Positions 1 through 8,023 of a stretch of 64,000 nt of DNA are shown here, piece by piece. Source of the stretch: Clostridia bacterium (GTDB lineage: Bacteria > Bacillota > Clostridia > Oscillospirales > CAG-272); assembly GCA_017937135.1 (NCBI GenBank), contig JAGBEE010000042.1, forward strand, positions 1 to 64,000, in the 5' to 3' direction. The first letter of the stretch is position 1. Each line of letters opens with the position of its first letter. The notes beneath the pieces were generated by a model. That model was not told where the DNA came from and made no database searches. It saw nothing but the letters and a program-made list of their open reading frames with translations. Position numbers and translations under genes: made by a program.

Positions 1-60
1 AATATCACTGTCGCTGTGCGACAATATCACTCTTTGCGTCAGCAAAGAATATCACTTTAT
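1..60. repeat. Hairpin-array fragment (AATATCACT type)
   Basis: Three copies of AATATCACT alternate with two short perfect hairpins, GTCGC-tgt-GCGAC and CTTTG-cgtcag-CAAAG. All 60 bases are the exact reverse complement of positions 33106-33165, so this is a dispersed family. The array runs off the left edge of the window. The next bases (61-69) also match the other copy in reverse complement (CTGTTrGTATAAAG), and both copies then meet a larger hairpin. Confidence 0.85.
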
Positions 61-68
61 ACCAACAG

Positions 69-117
69 AAAAAAGAGAGAGCATTTCGGCTTATAAAACC
101 GATTTGTTCTCTCTTTC
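69..117 (-). terminator. Terminator after the Nudix gene
   Basis: AAAGAGAG (72-79) pairs with CTCTCTTT (109-116), with an inner CGG/CCG pairing. On the minus strand the stem is followed by a run of T, as expected for the end of the Nudix transcript. It may instead be the core hairpin of the neighbouring repeat array, because array copy 32818-33328 has a hairpin at the same relative place. Confidence 0.55.
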
Positions 118-161
118 TCTTTGTATATGGGTTCCTCGAAAGGAAGTTTTTGAAGGGGAAT

Positions 162-197
162 GTGTCCTTATTTGGTCTAAACTTATTGCAACATCAC
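162..197. repeat. Dispersed ~38-bp repeat, copy 1
   Basis: The stretch around TTATTTGGTCTAAACTTATT followed by GCAACATC recurs at 19242-19279 with about two differences. On the minus strand each copy lies just 3' of a gene; here it contains the stop codon and last residues of the Nudix gene (183-197). The two copies are in the same orientation. Confidence 0.75.
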
Positions 198-656
198 CTT
201 TTTGTTGTCTATGTATATTTCTGTCAGATTATCGCCCTCATATGTTAGCTTTATGTTGAAAAAGTCGGTTCTTTTTTCTAAGAGGTCTAAAAAGACGTGG
301 TCTCCCTCCCACATTGGTAAGGTTAAGACATTCTTCTTTTCTATCCATTTCAAATCGCCCTCGTTACACTCCATTATTTCGCCCTCGAAGCTTTTACAGG
401 TAAAGAGGTGCATTTGCTCCGTTTCGTATTTATCGCTATCAAAGGTTACAATTCCACGATATTGTGGCTCTAATAAATTAAGTCCTGTTTCCTCCTTTGC
501 CTCGCGAATTACGCAATCGTAGGGGCTTTCTCCCTCTTCAAAGTGTCCACCTATGCCCATATATTTGCCACTATTGGGGTCGTTTTTCTTTTTCGTACGG
601 TGAAGCATTAAATATTTACCGTCTCTCTCAATATAACATAGCGTTGTATCCTTCAT
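183..656 (-). CDS. Nudix hydrolase (MutT-like)
   Basis: A 157-residue Nudix-fold protein expected to hydrolyse a nucleoside diphosphate linked to another group, for example an oxidised dNTP. The complete Nudix box is visible (GGHFEEGES then REAKEETGL, roughly residues 36-59), with the Glu pair that binds the metal. A longer frame opens at a TTG at 668, but an ATG at 656 sits 3-5 nt after GAGGTGG and is preferred. The substrate cannot be read from sequence; 8-oxo-dGTP is the usual family guess. The gene stands alone, and its last five codons lie inside a repeat that recurs at 19242, so the native C-terminus may have been replaced by repeat sequence. Confidence 0.85.
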   Translation of the reverse strand: MKDTTLCYIERDGKYLMLHRTKKKNDPNSGKYMGIGGHFEEGESPYDCVIREAKEETGLNLLEPQYRGIVTFDSDKYETEQMHLFTCKSFEGEIMECNEGDLKWIEKKNVLTLPMWEGDHVFLDLLEKRTDFFNIKLTYEGDNLTEIYIDNKKVMLQ

Positions 657-738
657 AAGCCACCTCAAAATATAGTTATATATATTTTATCATATAATTT
701 GACAAAATACTACCCCAATATGATTTTTTGCATAGAAT

Positions 739-763
739 AAAACCGAGGTTAACCCTCGGTTTT
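739..763 (-). terminator. Terminator overlapping the small gene's stop codon
   Basis: AAAACCGAGG (739-748) pairs with CCTCGGTTTT (754-763). The stop codon of the small ORF (749-751) is in the loop. T-rich flanks lie on both sides, so it could work in either direction. Confidence 0.7.
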
Positions 764-895
764 ATTTTCTTTATTCTTGTTTTCTTCTTTTTTGTTTTGT
801 TCCTTTTTTAGCTCTGTATGCGCGCGATTGGGCACAGGGGGGTCACCTACCCTTGGAGAAATACGCATTCCTCTTTTAACCTTTTTCTTTTCCAT
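749..895 (-). CDS. Small basic hypothetical protein (48 aa)
   Basis: I do not recognise this protein. The start is the ATG at 895, six bases after a strong GGAGG; an upstream in-frame ATG lacks a comparable site. The N-terminal half carries an ordered-looking segment (RGMRISPRVGDPPVPNRAHT), and the C-terminal third is almost only Lys, Glu and Asn. There is no signal peptide or membrane segment. A good ribosome binding site and its own terminator argue that it is expressed. It is monocistronic, downstream of the glycosidase operon's terminator. Confidence 0.5.
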   Translation of the reverse strand: MEKKKVKRGMRISPRVGDPPVPNRAHTELKKEQNKKEENKNKENKTEG

Positions 896-960
896 AATAT
901 CCTCCATTCCTTTAATGATATTATTTGCAGTATTATTAAAAGAATGTATAAAACAAAAAA

Positions 961-1027
961 ATCGCACCCTTTATCAATATCAATAAAGCGTTTTTGCCTT
1001 AATTACGATATTGATTATAAGTGCGAT
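961..1027 (-). terminator. Large hairpin after the glycosidase operon
   Basis: ATCGCAC (961-967) pairs with GTGCGAT (1021-1027), and ATCAATATC (973-981) with GATATTGAT (1007-1015), giving a long interrupted stem. On the minus strand it is followed by a T-run, so it is the likely terminator of the GH42/DUF4091 operon. It is unusually long and could serve another role. Confidence 0.6.
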
Positions 1028-1034
1028 TATTTGT

Positions 1035-2651
1035 TTATTTTACAATAATTTCCTGAGCAAGCCTTCTTATTTTTTTGAGTGCTTTTATGCTGTGTGGATA
1101 GTCCTTAAAGGTCCTTTTAAAGCCATTTTCTAAAAGAAGCTCCTCTGCCCTCTCTCTGCCTATCTTGTCCTCTAAGCGCTTAAAGAGCATATAGTCCTGT
1201 ATTCCATCATAGAAATTTTCATAGCGAATTGATGAAAGCGCACCGTCCTTGCTTGGATAAACGCTATACGAATCACCACTTTGGAGGCCTCCACCTGCGT
1301 CTGTCATCATATATGGGTCTATTGCCTCATCGGAAAGAACACAGTTGTAAAAATTATAACCCCAGTGCAAAAAGCCCTTAATATCATTTAAGTACATTTG
1401 CATACCAATAACTCTTGTTCTTTCTCCCGGCATTGCCATAAAGCGATTAGATAAATAGGAATGTGACTCTGCACAGCAATAATAAGCCCATAAATTTGGT
1501 GTTTTATTATCAAGAAAGGTTTGAATCGAGCCTGTTGAGCATATAGCATTATCAACAAGACCTTGTCTATAAAATTCATAGTGACTAAGCGCATCAATAA
1601 TTATTGCATCGGGAGCATACCTTCTAAAGATTTCCTTAGCTCTCTTATAGCTTTCAAAACAAGCCTCATTTGGCTCATCAGATATATGGAAGCGACAAGC
1701 CTCATATAAGCCTTCCTTTTTTAGTGTAGCTATTAGCGCGGGTAAAAATGCACCCAAAAATCCCTCATAGTCCTGCCCTGTTGCGCTTGTTTCCCAGCCG
1801 AAAATACGCTTTAATTTTCCGTTTACCTTTGCTACAATTTTAGGCGCATGCTTTGCTCCCCATTGAGTAAAGAGATGGCTCATTTCAAAATATTTAATTC
1901 CAAGCCCCTTTACCACCTTCATAAAGGCAACAAGGCGTTCAAAATTAAAGGTATAGCCATTTTCATTTTTCTCTACATCAACTAACTGTACTGTTAATCT
2001 CTCACCACCCTCTCTTGTATCAAGTGGTGGAGTAAACATTGGTACTAAAAGCATATTCATTCCATGCTTTACAGCGCAGCTAATAAAATTGTACATTATT
2101 TTATTGTACTTAGGTGAAAACACCTTCAAGTTGTAATAGTTTGCAATTGAATCATAATGAAACCAGTTTGTATAAATAAGTGTGCTTTGTCCTAAGTAAA
2201 AATCAAGCACCCTTACCTTATATTGTGTTTTTCCTATTACATATCCGTTTTGCTCAAGGCTAATTTCAATTGGATATTCACCGGGAATTAAGTCACCCTT
2301 TATAGTAAACCATAGGCTGTTGTATATGCCATACCTTGCAGTTGGCTTACGCTTATCGCAGGGACACAAAATATCCGGACACAAAAATGGCTTTTTAGTT
2401 AAATAATAATCATCGCCATCTCCTATATTTGGAGTTGTACAGGGCACATATTCTACCTGTCTTACGGTTATAAATTTTTTAATAGGGCTTTTTATTTTTA
2501 CCTCTATTTCCTTTTGAAGCCAGTCTATTCTATATGCGACCTGAAATGAAAGCGTTTCGTCCCTTGCCATTGTGTTTTCGCTTTCAAGCATTTTGGGCTT
2601 TCTATCAAATAAAACCTTTTCCTCTGCGCAAATTGTATAAATCTCGTTCAT
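1035..2651 (-). CDS. DUF4091 / GH123-like glycosidase
   Basis: A 538-residue protein that resembles the DUF4091 (GH123-type) catalytic family, whose characterised members are beta-N-acetylgalactosaminidases using an Asp-Glu pair with substrate-assisted catalysis. The N-terminal ~150 residues look like a beta-sandwich; the rest looks like a TIM barrel with HISDEPN at about 323-328, where D325-E326 fits the catalytic pair. No signal peptide is present, so it is probably cytoplasmic and acts on imported oligosaccharides. Its ATG overlaps the stop of the upstream GH42 gene by four bases (ATGA), indicating translational coupling. Exact substrate is not known; it may be an uncharacterised DUF4091 specificity. 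Confidence 0.75.
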   Translation of the reverse strand: MNEIYTICAEEKVLFDRKPKMLESENTMARDETLSFQVAYRIDWLQKEIEVKIKSPIKKFITVRQVEYVPCTTPNIGDGDDYYLTKKPFLCPDILCPCDKRKPTARYGIYNSLWFTIKGDLIPGEYPIEISLEQNGYVIGKTQYKVRVLDFYLGQSTLIYTNWFHYDSIANYYNLKVFSPKYNKIMYNFISCAVKHGMNMLLVPMFTPPLDTREGGERLTVQLVDVEKNENGYTFNFERLVAFMKVVKGLGIKYFEMSHLFTQWGAKHAPKIVAKVNGKLKRIFGWETSATGQDYEGFLGAFLPALIATLKKEGLYEACRFHISDEPNEACFESYKRAKEIFRRYAPDAIIIDALSHYEFYRQGLVDNAICSTGSIQTFLDNKTPNLWAYYCCAESHSYLSNRFMAMPGERTRVIGMQMYLNDIKGFLHWGYNFYNCVLSDEAIDPYMMTDAGGGLQSGDSYSVYPSKDGALSSIRYENFYDGIQDYMLFKRLEDKIGRERAEELLLENGFKRTFKDYPHSIKALKKIRRLAQEIIVK

Positions 2652-4609
2652 TTTATTTCCTCTAAGAAAAGCGATGTGTATGGTGGAATTTCCACTCTGC
2701 CACTTATCCTTCTATCATTTAATATATCGTAATATTCCTTATCTAAGACAATATATCCGTCCTTGCCCTCGATTTCCATAGCGATTATACCATTTTTCTC
2801 GCCTGTTCTTTCAACAAGGTCAATATTGCTTGATGCCTCGGCAATTGGTGCTCTATTTACAAGCCTTAAAAGTGAGTCCTTATCGATAGCAGAGCCAAGA
2901 ATAATAACCTGTCCCTTGCCTACCTTACGTCTTGCAATTGCTGTAAGGTTTTCAAGCTCATCGCTCTCATATGAAGCTAAGCTTTCCGCATCAACCACCT
3001 CATATGCATCAGTACCCATATGAAGCTTGATTTCTTCTCCATTGTTCCATTTAGCTTTTATGCTTTCCTCTTGAACCGGCAATTGATATTTAGTATATAC
3101 TCCAGAAAGCTCCTCTAAGAATGAATATGGCTTATCTGTATATTTAGAGGCGCACTCAGTCATTATATCAGTAAGCGGTCCAGCTATCCAAGTACCGCCA
3201 TTCTTTATCCACTCTACAATTCTTGTTTCAAAGCCATCACGAGCTGCATTTGGAAGGAATGGAGATACGATTACCTCGTATTCACTTAAATCCTTGTCTG
3301 TTTCAATTACATCAATGTTATAGTGTCTAAAATAATTATGGCACAAATCAATATATTTTGCTCTTACATCGTGGTCGAATTCTGAAACTAATGGAGCGAA
3401 GAAGAAAATCTTAACGGAATTTGATGAATATGTCATAGCGATTTTTGATTTAACCTTGGAGTTAACTAAAAAGTCCTCTGCCTTTGTTAAATCCTCTGTT
3501 AGCTTTTTAACTGCACGAGATGGTGAATTTGGTCTGCCACTTGAATTCAAGAATGCGCCGTGTCCTAATTCGTGTCCACTTGGGTGTGACCTAAATAGCC
3601 AATATAAGTTCATTTCACCACCATGGACGATAGGTAAAAGCGAATTTATATAGCAATAGTCCTTTGAGCGATAGCCATTATATGCAGCAACCGAACCATT
3701 CCAGCCGAGCAGGGTTTCAGTTACCCAGAATGGCTTATCCTTTAGTGTACGATAAAAATCATAGTTAAACAGTGAACGATAAAGATTGTCTGTTGTGTGA
3801 TAATGATTGTGCTGAACTACATCAAGCTTTTTGTTCATTTTGTTATAGCTTAAATAGTTATCAACCATAAGGTCTGTTCCTATTGGAGCGCTTGAATACT
3901 CTCTTATAGCATCTGCCTGCTCGTGAACATACGAGCAAATCAACGCCTCGTTAAACTCTACCCATTCAACGACTAAGCTTGGGTTTTCCCACGCGTACAA
4001 AACAGGCGGCTCAATTTGGTCAAATGTTGTGTAGTTTAATGACCAACGATGTGCTCCCCACGCTTTATTTATCGCTTCAATATCACCATTGTATTTATTT
4101 TTTAAATGGTTTCTAAAATTTTTCTTGCATTTGGGGCAATAGCATCCGTGGTCGTATGGATGAACCTCATTATCTATTTGCCAACCGATAACACCAGGGT
4201 GATTTGCAAATGTCTTTGCCATTTCCCTTGCAATTTTTACATTTAATTCTCTCATTCCCTCGTGAGATTTACAGGTATGCACTCTTGCGTGTACCTTGTC
4301 CTGATATTCAATGTAATCCTTAGATTTTACACGCATAGCATCAGGATATTTATCGAACACCCATCTTGGAGGAGTACAGGACGGTGTGCACATTACTGTA
4401 TAAATACCATTTTCGTATAATTTATCAGCTACATACTTAAATAGCTCAAAATTATATTCGCCCTCCTTTGGCTCCATATTGCTCCAAGCGAACTCTCCAA
4501 TACGCATACAGTTCATTCCGTATTCCTTCATTAGCTTTATATCCTTGTCAATTTCGCTTTTGTCCCAAAGCTCAGGATAATACGCAGCGCCTATGTAAAA
4601 ATTTTTCAT
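2648..4609 (-). CDS. Beta-galactosidase, GH42
   Basis: A 653-residue GH42 enzyme that releases galactose from beta-galactosides. The acid/base is E148 (WQIDNEV) and the probable nucleophile E298 (WVTETL). A zinc cluster typical of the family is formed by C113, C156, C158 and C161 (CYCPKC). The central trimerisation-type domain follows at about 390-590. Length matches the family, and there is no signal peptide. AAGGGG lies upstream of the ATG. It is the first gene of a two-gene operon with the DUF4091 enzyme, so both probably work on galactose- or GalNAc-containing oligosaccharides in the cytoplasm. Confidence 0.9.
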   Translation of the reverse strand: MKNFYIGAAYYPELWDKSEIDKDIKLMKEYGMNCMRIGEFAWSNMEPKEGEYNFELFKYVADKLYENGIYTVMCTPSCTPPRWVFDKYPDAMRVKSKDYIEYQDKVHARVHTCKSHEGMRELNVKIAREMAKTFANHPGVIGWQIDNEVHPYDHGCYCPKCKKNFRNHLKNKYNGDIEAINKAWGAHRWSLNYTTFDQIEPPVLYAWENPSLVVEWVEFNEALICSYVHEQADAIREYSSAPIGTDLMVDNYLSYNKMNKKLDVVQHNHYHTTDNLYRSLFNYDFYRTLKDKPFWVTETLLGWNGSVAAYNGYRSKDYCYINSLLPIVHGGEMNLYWLFRSHPSGHELGHGAFLNSSGRPNSPSRAVKKLTEDLTKAEDFLVNSKVKSKIAMTYSSNSVKIFFFAPLVSEFDHDVRAKYIDLCHNYFRHYNIDVIETDKDLSEYEVIVSPFLPNAARDGFETRIVEWIKNGGTWIAGPLTDIMTECASKYTDKPYSFLEELSGVYTKYQLPVQEESIKAKWNNGEEIKLHMGTDAYEVVDAESLASYESDELENLTAIARRKVGKGQVIILGSAIDKDSLLRLVNRAPIAEASSNIDLVERTGEKNGIIAMEIEGKDGYIVLDKEYYDILNDRRISGRVEIPPYTSLFLEEIK

Positions 4610-4650
4610 ATCAGATATTCCCCTTATTATATTAATATTTAACTATTCTT

Positions 4651-4679
4651 ATAGTATCATATCGTTTATTCTTTGTCAA
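4651..4679 (-). promoter_or_regulatory. Promoter for the GH42 operon
   Basis: On the minus strand TTGACA (4674-4679) and TACTAT (4651-4656) are separated by 17 bp, about 40 bp upstream of the GH42 start. Confidence 0.55.
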
Positions 4680-4681
4680 TT

Positions 4682-4711
4682 AAAAAAGCACTTCAATTTG
4701 AAGTGCTTTTG
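4682..4711 (-). terminator. Terminator after the fic pseudogene
   Basis: AAAAGCACTTC (4684-4694) pairs perfectly with GAAGTGCTTTT (4700-4710), with T/A tails on both sides. Confidence 0.8.
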
Positions 4712-4716
4712 AATTT

Positions 4717-4988
4717 TTATAGGTCCTTAGCCTTGTAAAGAGTATAGCCCTCGTAATAGTAGCTGGTGTCTATTCCCTTCATATATATTTCCCTATCATT
4801 TGTAGCGCTTGTTAACGCTCCCCTTAAAATGTGCTTTATTTCTATGTCCTTTATAGGACTGCGCTCGCCACAAGAGTATCTAAATAGCCCGTTTCAAAGA
4901 GCTCAAGGGCTTTTTTCTTGCTTATTAGCTCCTCCTGCCTTGCAAGCTCTGGCGAGGAGCCTATGCCTAATTTATTTTCAAGAGCCAT
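4717..4988 (-). pseudogene. Fic-family protein remnant with internal deletion
   Basis: The ATG at 4988 has a good AGGAG site and encodes about 43 residues like the N-terminus of Fic/Doc proteins (MALENKLGIG, then ISKKKALELFETGYLDTL), then a stop. In another frame further on, a segment reads DREIYMKGIDTSYYYEGYT and ends at 4717, like the C-terminus of the same family. The whole catalytic core, including the HPFxxGNGRxxR loop, is missing. The two ends therefore mark one ancestral fic gene that lost its middle and its frame. A complete Fic gene of a different subtype is at 59546-60436. Confidence 0.75.
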
Positions 4989-5051
4989 ATTTACTCTCCT
5001 TAATACTTTGTTATATATATTTTTTACCACATATTAAGGGTAAAATCAACA

Positions 5052-6587
5052 TCAAAGTACAGCATAATATTTTTCTATGCGAGCGCTTGTTTTTTGGTTT
5101 GCGCCGAGTAAAATTAACTCCTTATTTTGCTTTTTAACGCTTTTATTAAAGGAGCTTAGCTTTTCAAGGGCTGTTTCGTCTATTCTTTCTACATCTGTTA
5201 AATCAAGAGTGACTTTTTCGTTAGATTCAAGCTCCTTGGAAAGAGCGTCTATTACCCTGTTCGCGTTTACAAAGAATATTGTTCCACTTGCCTTTACTGT
5301 ACCGTTTTCGCTATGTATTTTAAGTCCCGTTTTAAAGCTCTTTATGTTTACGATAAAGGTTACTACTACGCCACCTATTACTCCATAGGTTAAGTCGAAT
5401 ATTATTGTTAAAATACAGGTTACTAAAAGTATTATCGTATCTCTTACGCCAAAGCGTGTAAGCTTTGCAAATAATGGGAAGCGGCTCATATTTATAGCAA
5501 CGGAAATCAAAATTGCTGAAAATACTGCAAGTGGTATAAATTGCATAACTCCCATAAGTGCAAAATACATTATTAAAACAAACACTGCATGGAACATTCC
5601 TGTAAATGGGCTTCTTGCTCCGTTTTCAATTCCTGCTGCAGTTCTTGCTATTGCGCCTGTTGCCGGTAAGCCACCAAATAGTGAGGAAAGAATATTTGCG
5701 CTTCCCTGTCCGATAAGCTCTTGATTTGCATCAAATGAGGTGCTTGTCATTGAGCCTGCAACGGTTGCTGAAAGCAAGCTTTCAATAGCGCAAAGAAAGG
5801 CTATTACTATTGAAGGAATAATAAGCGATGGGAAATGAACATCACCTATTTTTGAAAAATCTGGTGGGAAAAAGCCTGCCTTTACCTCGCCGTATTTTGA
5901 GCCAATTGTTTGTATCTCTGTTCCTGCGAATTGATTTAAAATTACAGTTACTATTGTGCAAAGAATAAGTGCAACAAAGGCTGACGGAATTTTCTTGTTT
6001 ATTTTTGGTATTACTATTACGCAAGCAAGTCCTATTGCGCCAATAAAAAATGTTGCAAGGTCAAAGGTTTTTATGTTCTCTATATAGGAAACAACCTTTT
6101 CAATTGCTTCCGTTCCTGTTGACTCAAAGCCACAAAGGTCCTTTATTTGTCCTATTAGAAGTGTTACTCCTATACCTGTTGTAAAGCCTATTGTTATTGG
6201 GTATGGAAAAAATTTCATTACGCTACCAACGCGTAAAAAGCCCATTAAAATAAGCAATACGCCTGCCATCATTCCCGAAATTGCAAGTCCTAAAACGCCT
6301 ATTTTAGGGTTGGCAAGATAGCCAAACAGAATTACAACAAAGGCAGCGGTTGGTCCACCTATTTGAAATTTGCTTCCGCCTAAAAACGAGATGAAAAAGC
6401 CTGCTACAATGGCTGTTATTATACCAAATTGAATACCATTTGAGGAAACGTCTGACGGTACTGACTGTATGCCTAAGGCTATTGAGAGAGGTAATGCTAT
6501 TATTGCTACCATTAAGCCTGCAAAGAGGTCATGGAGCAAATCACTTTTAGTATAGCCCTTTAATGATTTAAAAAACTGTGGTTTCAT
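5052..6587 (-). CDS. SulP family anion transporter with STAS domain
   Basis: A 511-residue integral membrane transporter of the SulP (SLC26) family, which moves sulfate, bicarbonate or other inorganic anions. Residues ~20-390 hold about 10-12 hydrophobic segments with the family-typical GGPTAAFVV and GGLPATGAIARTA stretches. The C-terminal STAS domain is at about 425-511 (LDLTDVERIDETALEKL). AAAGGA precedes the ATG. It stands alone with its own promoter, so the transported ion cannot be inferred from context. Confidence 0.88.
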   Translation of the reverse strand: MKPQFFKSLKGYTKSDLLHDLFAGLMVAIIALPLSIALGIQSVPSDVSSNGIQFGIITAIVAGFFISFLGGSKFQIGGPTAAFVVILFGYLANPKIGVLGLAISGMMAGVLLILMGFLRVGSVMKFFPYPITIGFTTGIGVTLLIGQIKDLCGFESTGTEAIEKVVSYIENIKTFDLATFFIGAIGLACVIVIPKINKKIPSAFVALILCTIVTVILNQFAGTEIQTIGSKYGEVKAGFFPPDFSKIGDVHFPSLIIPSIVIAFLCAIESLLSATVAGSMTSTSFDANQELIGQGSANILSSLFGGLPATGAIARTAAGIENGARSPFTGMFHAVFVLIMYFALMGVMQFIPLAVFSAILISVAINMSRFPLFAKLTRFGVRDTIILLVTCILTIIFDLTYGVIGGVVVTFIVNIKSFKTGLKIHSENGTVKASGTIFFVNANRVIDALSKELESNEKVTLDLTDVERIDETALEKLSSFNKSVKKQNKELILLGANQKTSARIEKYYAVL

Positions 6588-6621
6588 TTTTTATGTCCTT
6601 TGATTTTTTACTATGTTAACT

Positions 6622-6649
6622 ATTTTATCACAAATTGTCGAAATGTAAA
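6622..6649 (-). promoter_or_regulatory. Promoter for the SulP gene
   Basis: Minus-strand TTTACA (6644-6649) and TAAAAT (6622-6627) with 16 bp between them, about 35 bp before the start codon. Confidence 0.45.
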
Positions 6650-6686
6650 GAGCTTTTCTGCTTTTTTGGTTGAATTTTATATAAAG

Positions 6687-6711
6687 AAAAGGCACCTACA
6701 ATGTGCCTTTT
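6687..6711. terminator. Intergenic hairpin
   Basis: AAAAGGCAC (6687-6695) pairs with GTGCCTTTT (6703-6711). It lies between two divergent genes, so neither needs a terminator here. It may be a relic or a regulatory stem. Confidence 0.4.
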
Positions 6712-6774
6712 ATCGTTTTTCTTGCTTTTGCATATATTATATTAAGTAATTTTGCTTTGAAAGGGATATATTTT

Positions 6775-7275
6775 ATGGAATTTTCAAATTCTAAAAGAAA
6801 TCTTAATTTATCTGCCTATTTAAGAAAACGTCCAAACGCAGAGGCTACGCTTGTGGGCGATGAGCTACATAGCTCGCTACGTGGTGTCGTAAGGCTTTAT
6901 GAAACTACATATGGAACGCTTGTCGTTGTAAGCGTGAGTGGCTTACCTCTTAGCACAGAGCGATGCAGAAAGGGTATTTTCGCTCTACATATGCACTCAG
7001 GACCGAGCTGTACAGGAAATAGCTCTGACCCATTTGCCAATGTGGGTATGCACTATAATCCAAACAGCTGTATGCATCCTTATCATTCAGGCGATATGCC
7101 TCCTCTTTTTAGCTCCAATGGCAATGCGTTTTTAGCATTTATAACTGATAGGTTCAGCGTTGATGAGGCTATTGGAAAGGCTATTGTCATTCACGATTCG
7201 TATGATGATTTTTCCTCTCAGCCATCGGGTAATTCGGGCAATAAAATAGCTTGTGGCATTATTATTAAGATATAA
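6775..7275 (+). CDS. Cu/Zn superoxide dismutase-like protein
   Basis: A 166-residue protein of the SOD_Cu family, which dismutates superoxide. Metal ligands can be placed: H72 and H74 (HMH), H93 (HYNP), H101, H104 and D107 (HPYHSGD), and H140 (IVIHD). The disulfide pair would be C79 and C160 (IACG). The zinc loop is shortened, and the usual Arg near the C-terminus is Lys (GNSGNKIACG). The start is the ATG at 6775 after GAAAGGG; an upstream frame extension has no ribosome site. There is no signal peptide, unlike most bacterial members, so it would be cytoplasmic. Its 3' end overlaps the convergent LysM-CAP gene by 11 bp. Confidence 0.82.
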   Translation: MEFSNSKRNLNLSAYLRKRPNAEATLVGDELHSSLRGVVRLYETTYGTLVVVSVSGLPLSTERCRKGIFALHMHSGPSCTGNSSDPFANVGMHYNPNSCMHPYHSGDMPPLFSSNGNAFLAFITDRFSVDEAIGKAIVIHDSYDDFSSQPSGNSGNKIACGIIIKI

Positions 7276-7873
7276 ACATTTGAGTCCAATATTTTCCGTT
7301 TGCTACATAGCCTACGCCTATTCTTGTAAATGATGCATTTAGAATATTAGCTCGATGTCCCTTTGAGTTCATCCAACCATTTACTACTGCCTGTGGCGTA
7401 CTATATCCTCTTGCAATATTCTCCCCTGCTGTCCTGTATGAAATGCCAAAGCTTTTCATCATTTCAAAGGGTGAGCCATATGTAGGACTTGTATGTGAAA
7501 AATAGTTATTATCCTTCATATCCTGCGATTTATATCTTGCAACGCGACTTAATTCCCAGTCATAGGTAAGCTCGTTAAGTCCATTTTCTCTTCTTATATC
7601 ATTAACAAGTCTTACGACCTCCTTCTCATAGCTTAATACAGAAGCATTTGTTGATGGGATATTTATCTTTTGACCAGGATATATTAAGTCGTAGTTGGCA
7701 ATTTGTGGATTAGCACTCTTTATTTCGCTAAGTCCAACCTCATATTTTACAGCAATTTTCCAAAGGCTATCTCCCTTTTGTACTGTATGGGTAGCTCCCT
7801 GTGCGCTTATGTTCATAATAAGCACTCCCACGCTCAAGGCGAGGGCAAAAACGAATGTAAAAAGTCTTTTCAT
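7265..7873 (-). CDS. Secreted LysM-CAP domain protein
   Basis: A 202-residue exported protein. Residues 1-25 form a signal peptide, residues ~27-73 a LysM domain that binds peptidoglycan (HTVQKGDSLWKIA, NYDLIYPGQKINIP), and ~85-200 a CAP/SCP domain (YkwD type; NYFSHTSP, AGENIARG, GHRANIL). Such proteins occur at the cell wall and, in spore formers, in the coat (SafA/YkwD-like). AAGGAGG precedes the ATG. Its exact role is unknown. Confidence 0.85.
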   Translation of the reverse strand: MKRLFTFVFALALSVGVLIMNISAQGATHTVQKGDSLWKIAVKYEVGLSEIKSANPQIANYDLIYPGQKINIPSTNASVLSYEKEVVRLVNDIRRENGLNELTYDWELSRVARYKSQDMKDNNYFSHTSPTYGSPFEMMKSFGISYRTAGENIARGYSTPQAVVNGWMNSKGHRANILNASFTRIGVGYVANGKYWTQMFIS

Positions 7874-7994
7874 TTAGTGTCCTCCTTTTTATTTTCGCCA
7901 CAATGCTAAGGCTATTGTGGCTTATGTGGTAGTATGTACCTCTCCTATTATAGCATATAGGCTATGGTTCTTTCAAATGTAATATATGGCAAGA

Positions 7995-8023
7995 AAAAAG
8001 GTGGCTGTCTTAGCCACCTTTTT
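7995..8023 (-). terminator. Terminator of hpt
   Basis: AAAAAGGTGGCT (7995-8006) pairs with AGCCACCTTTTT (8012-8023). It overlaps the hpt stop codon. Confidence 0.85.
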
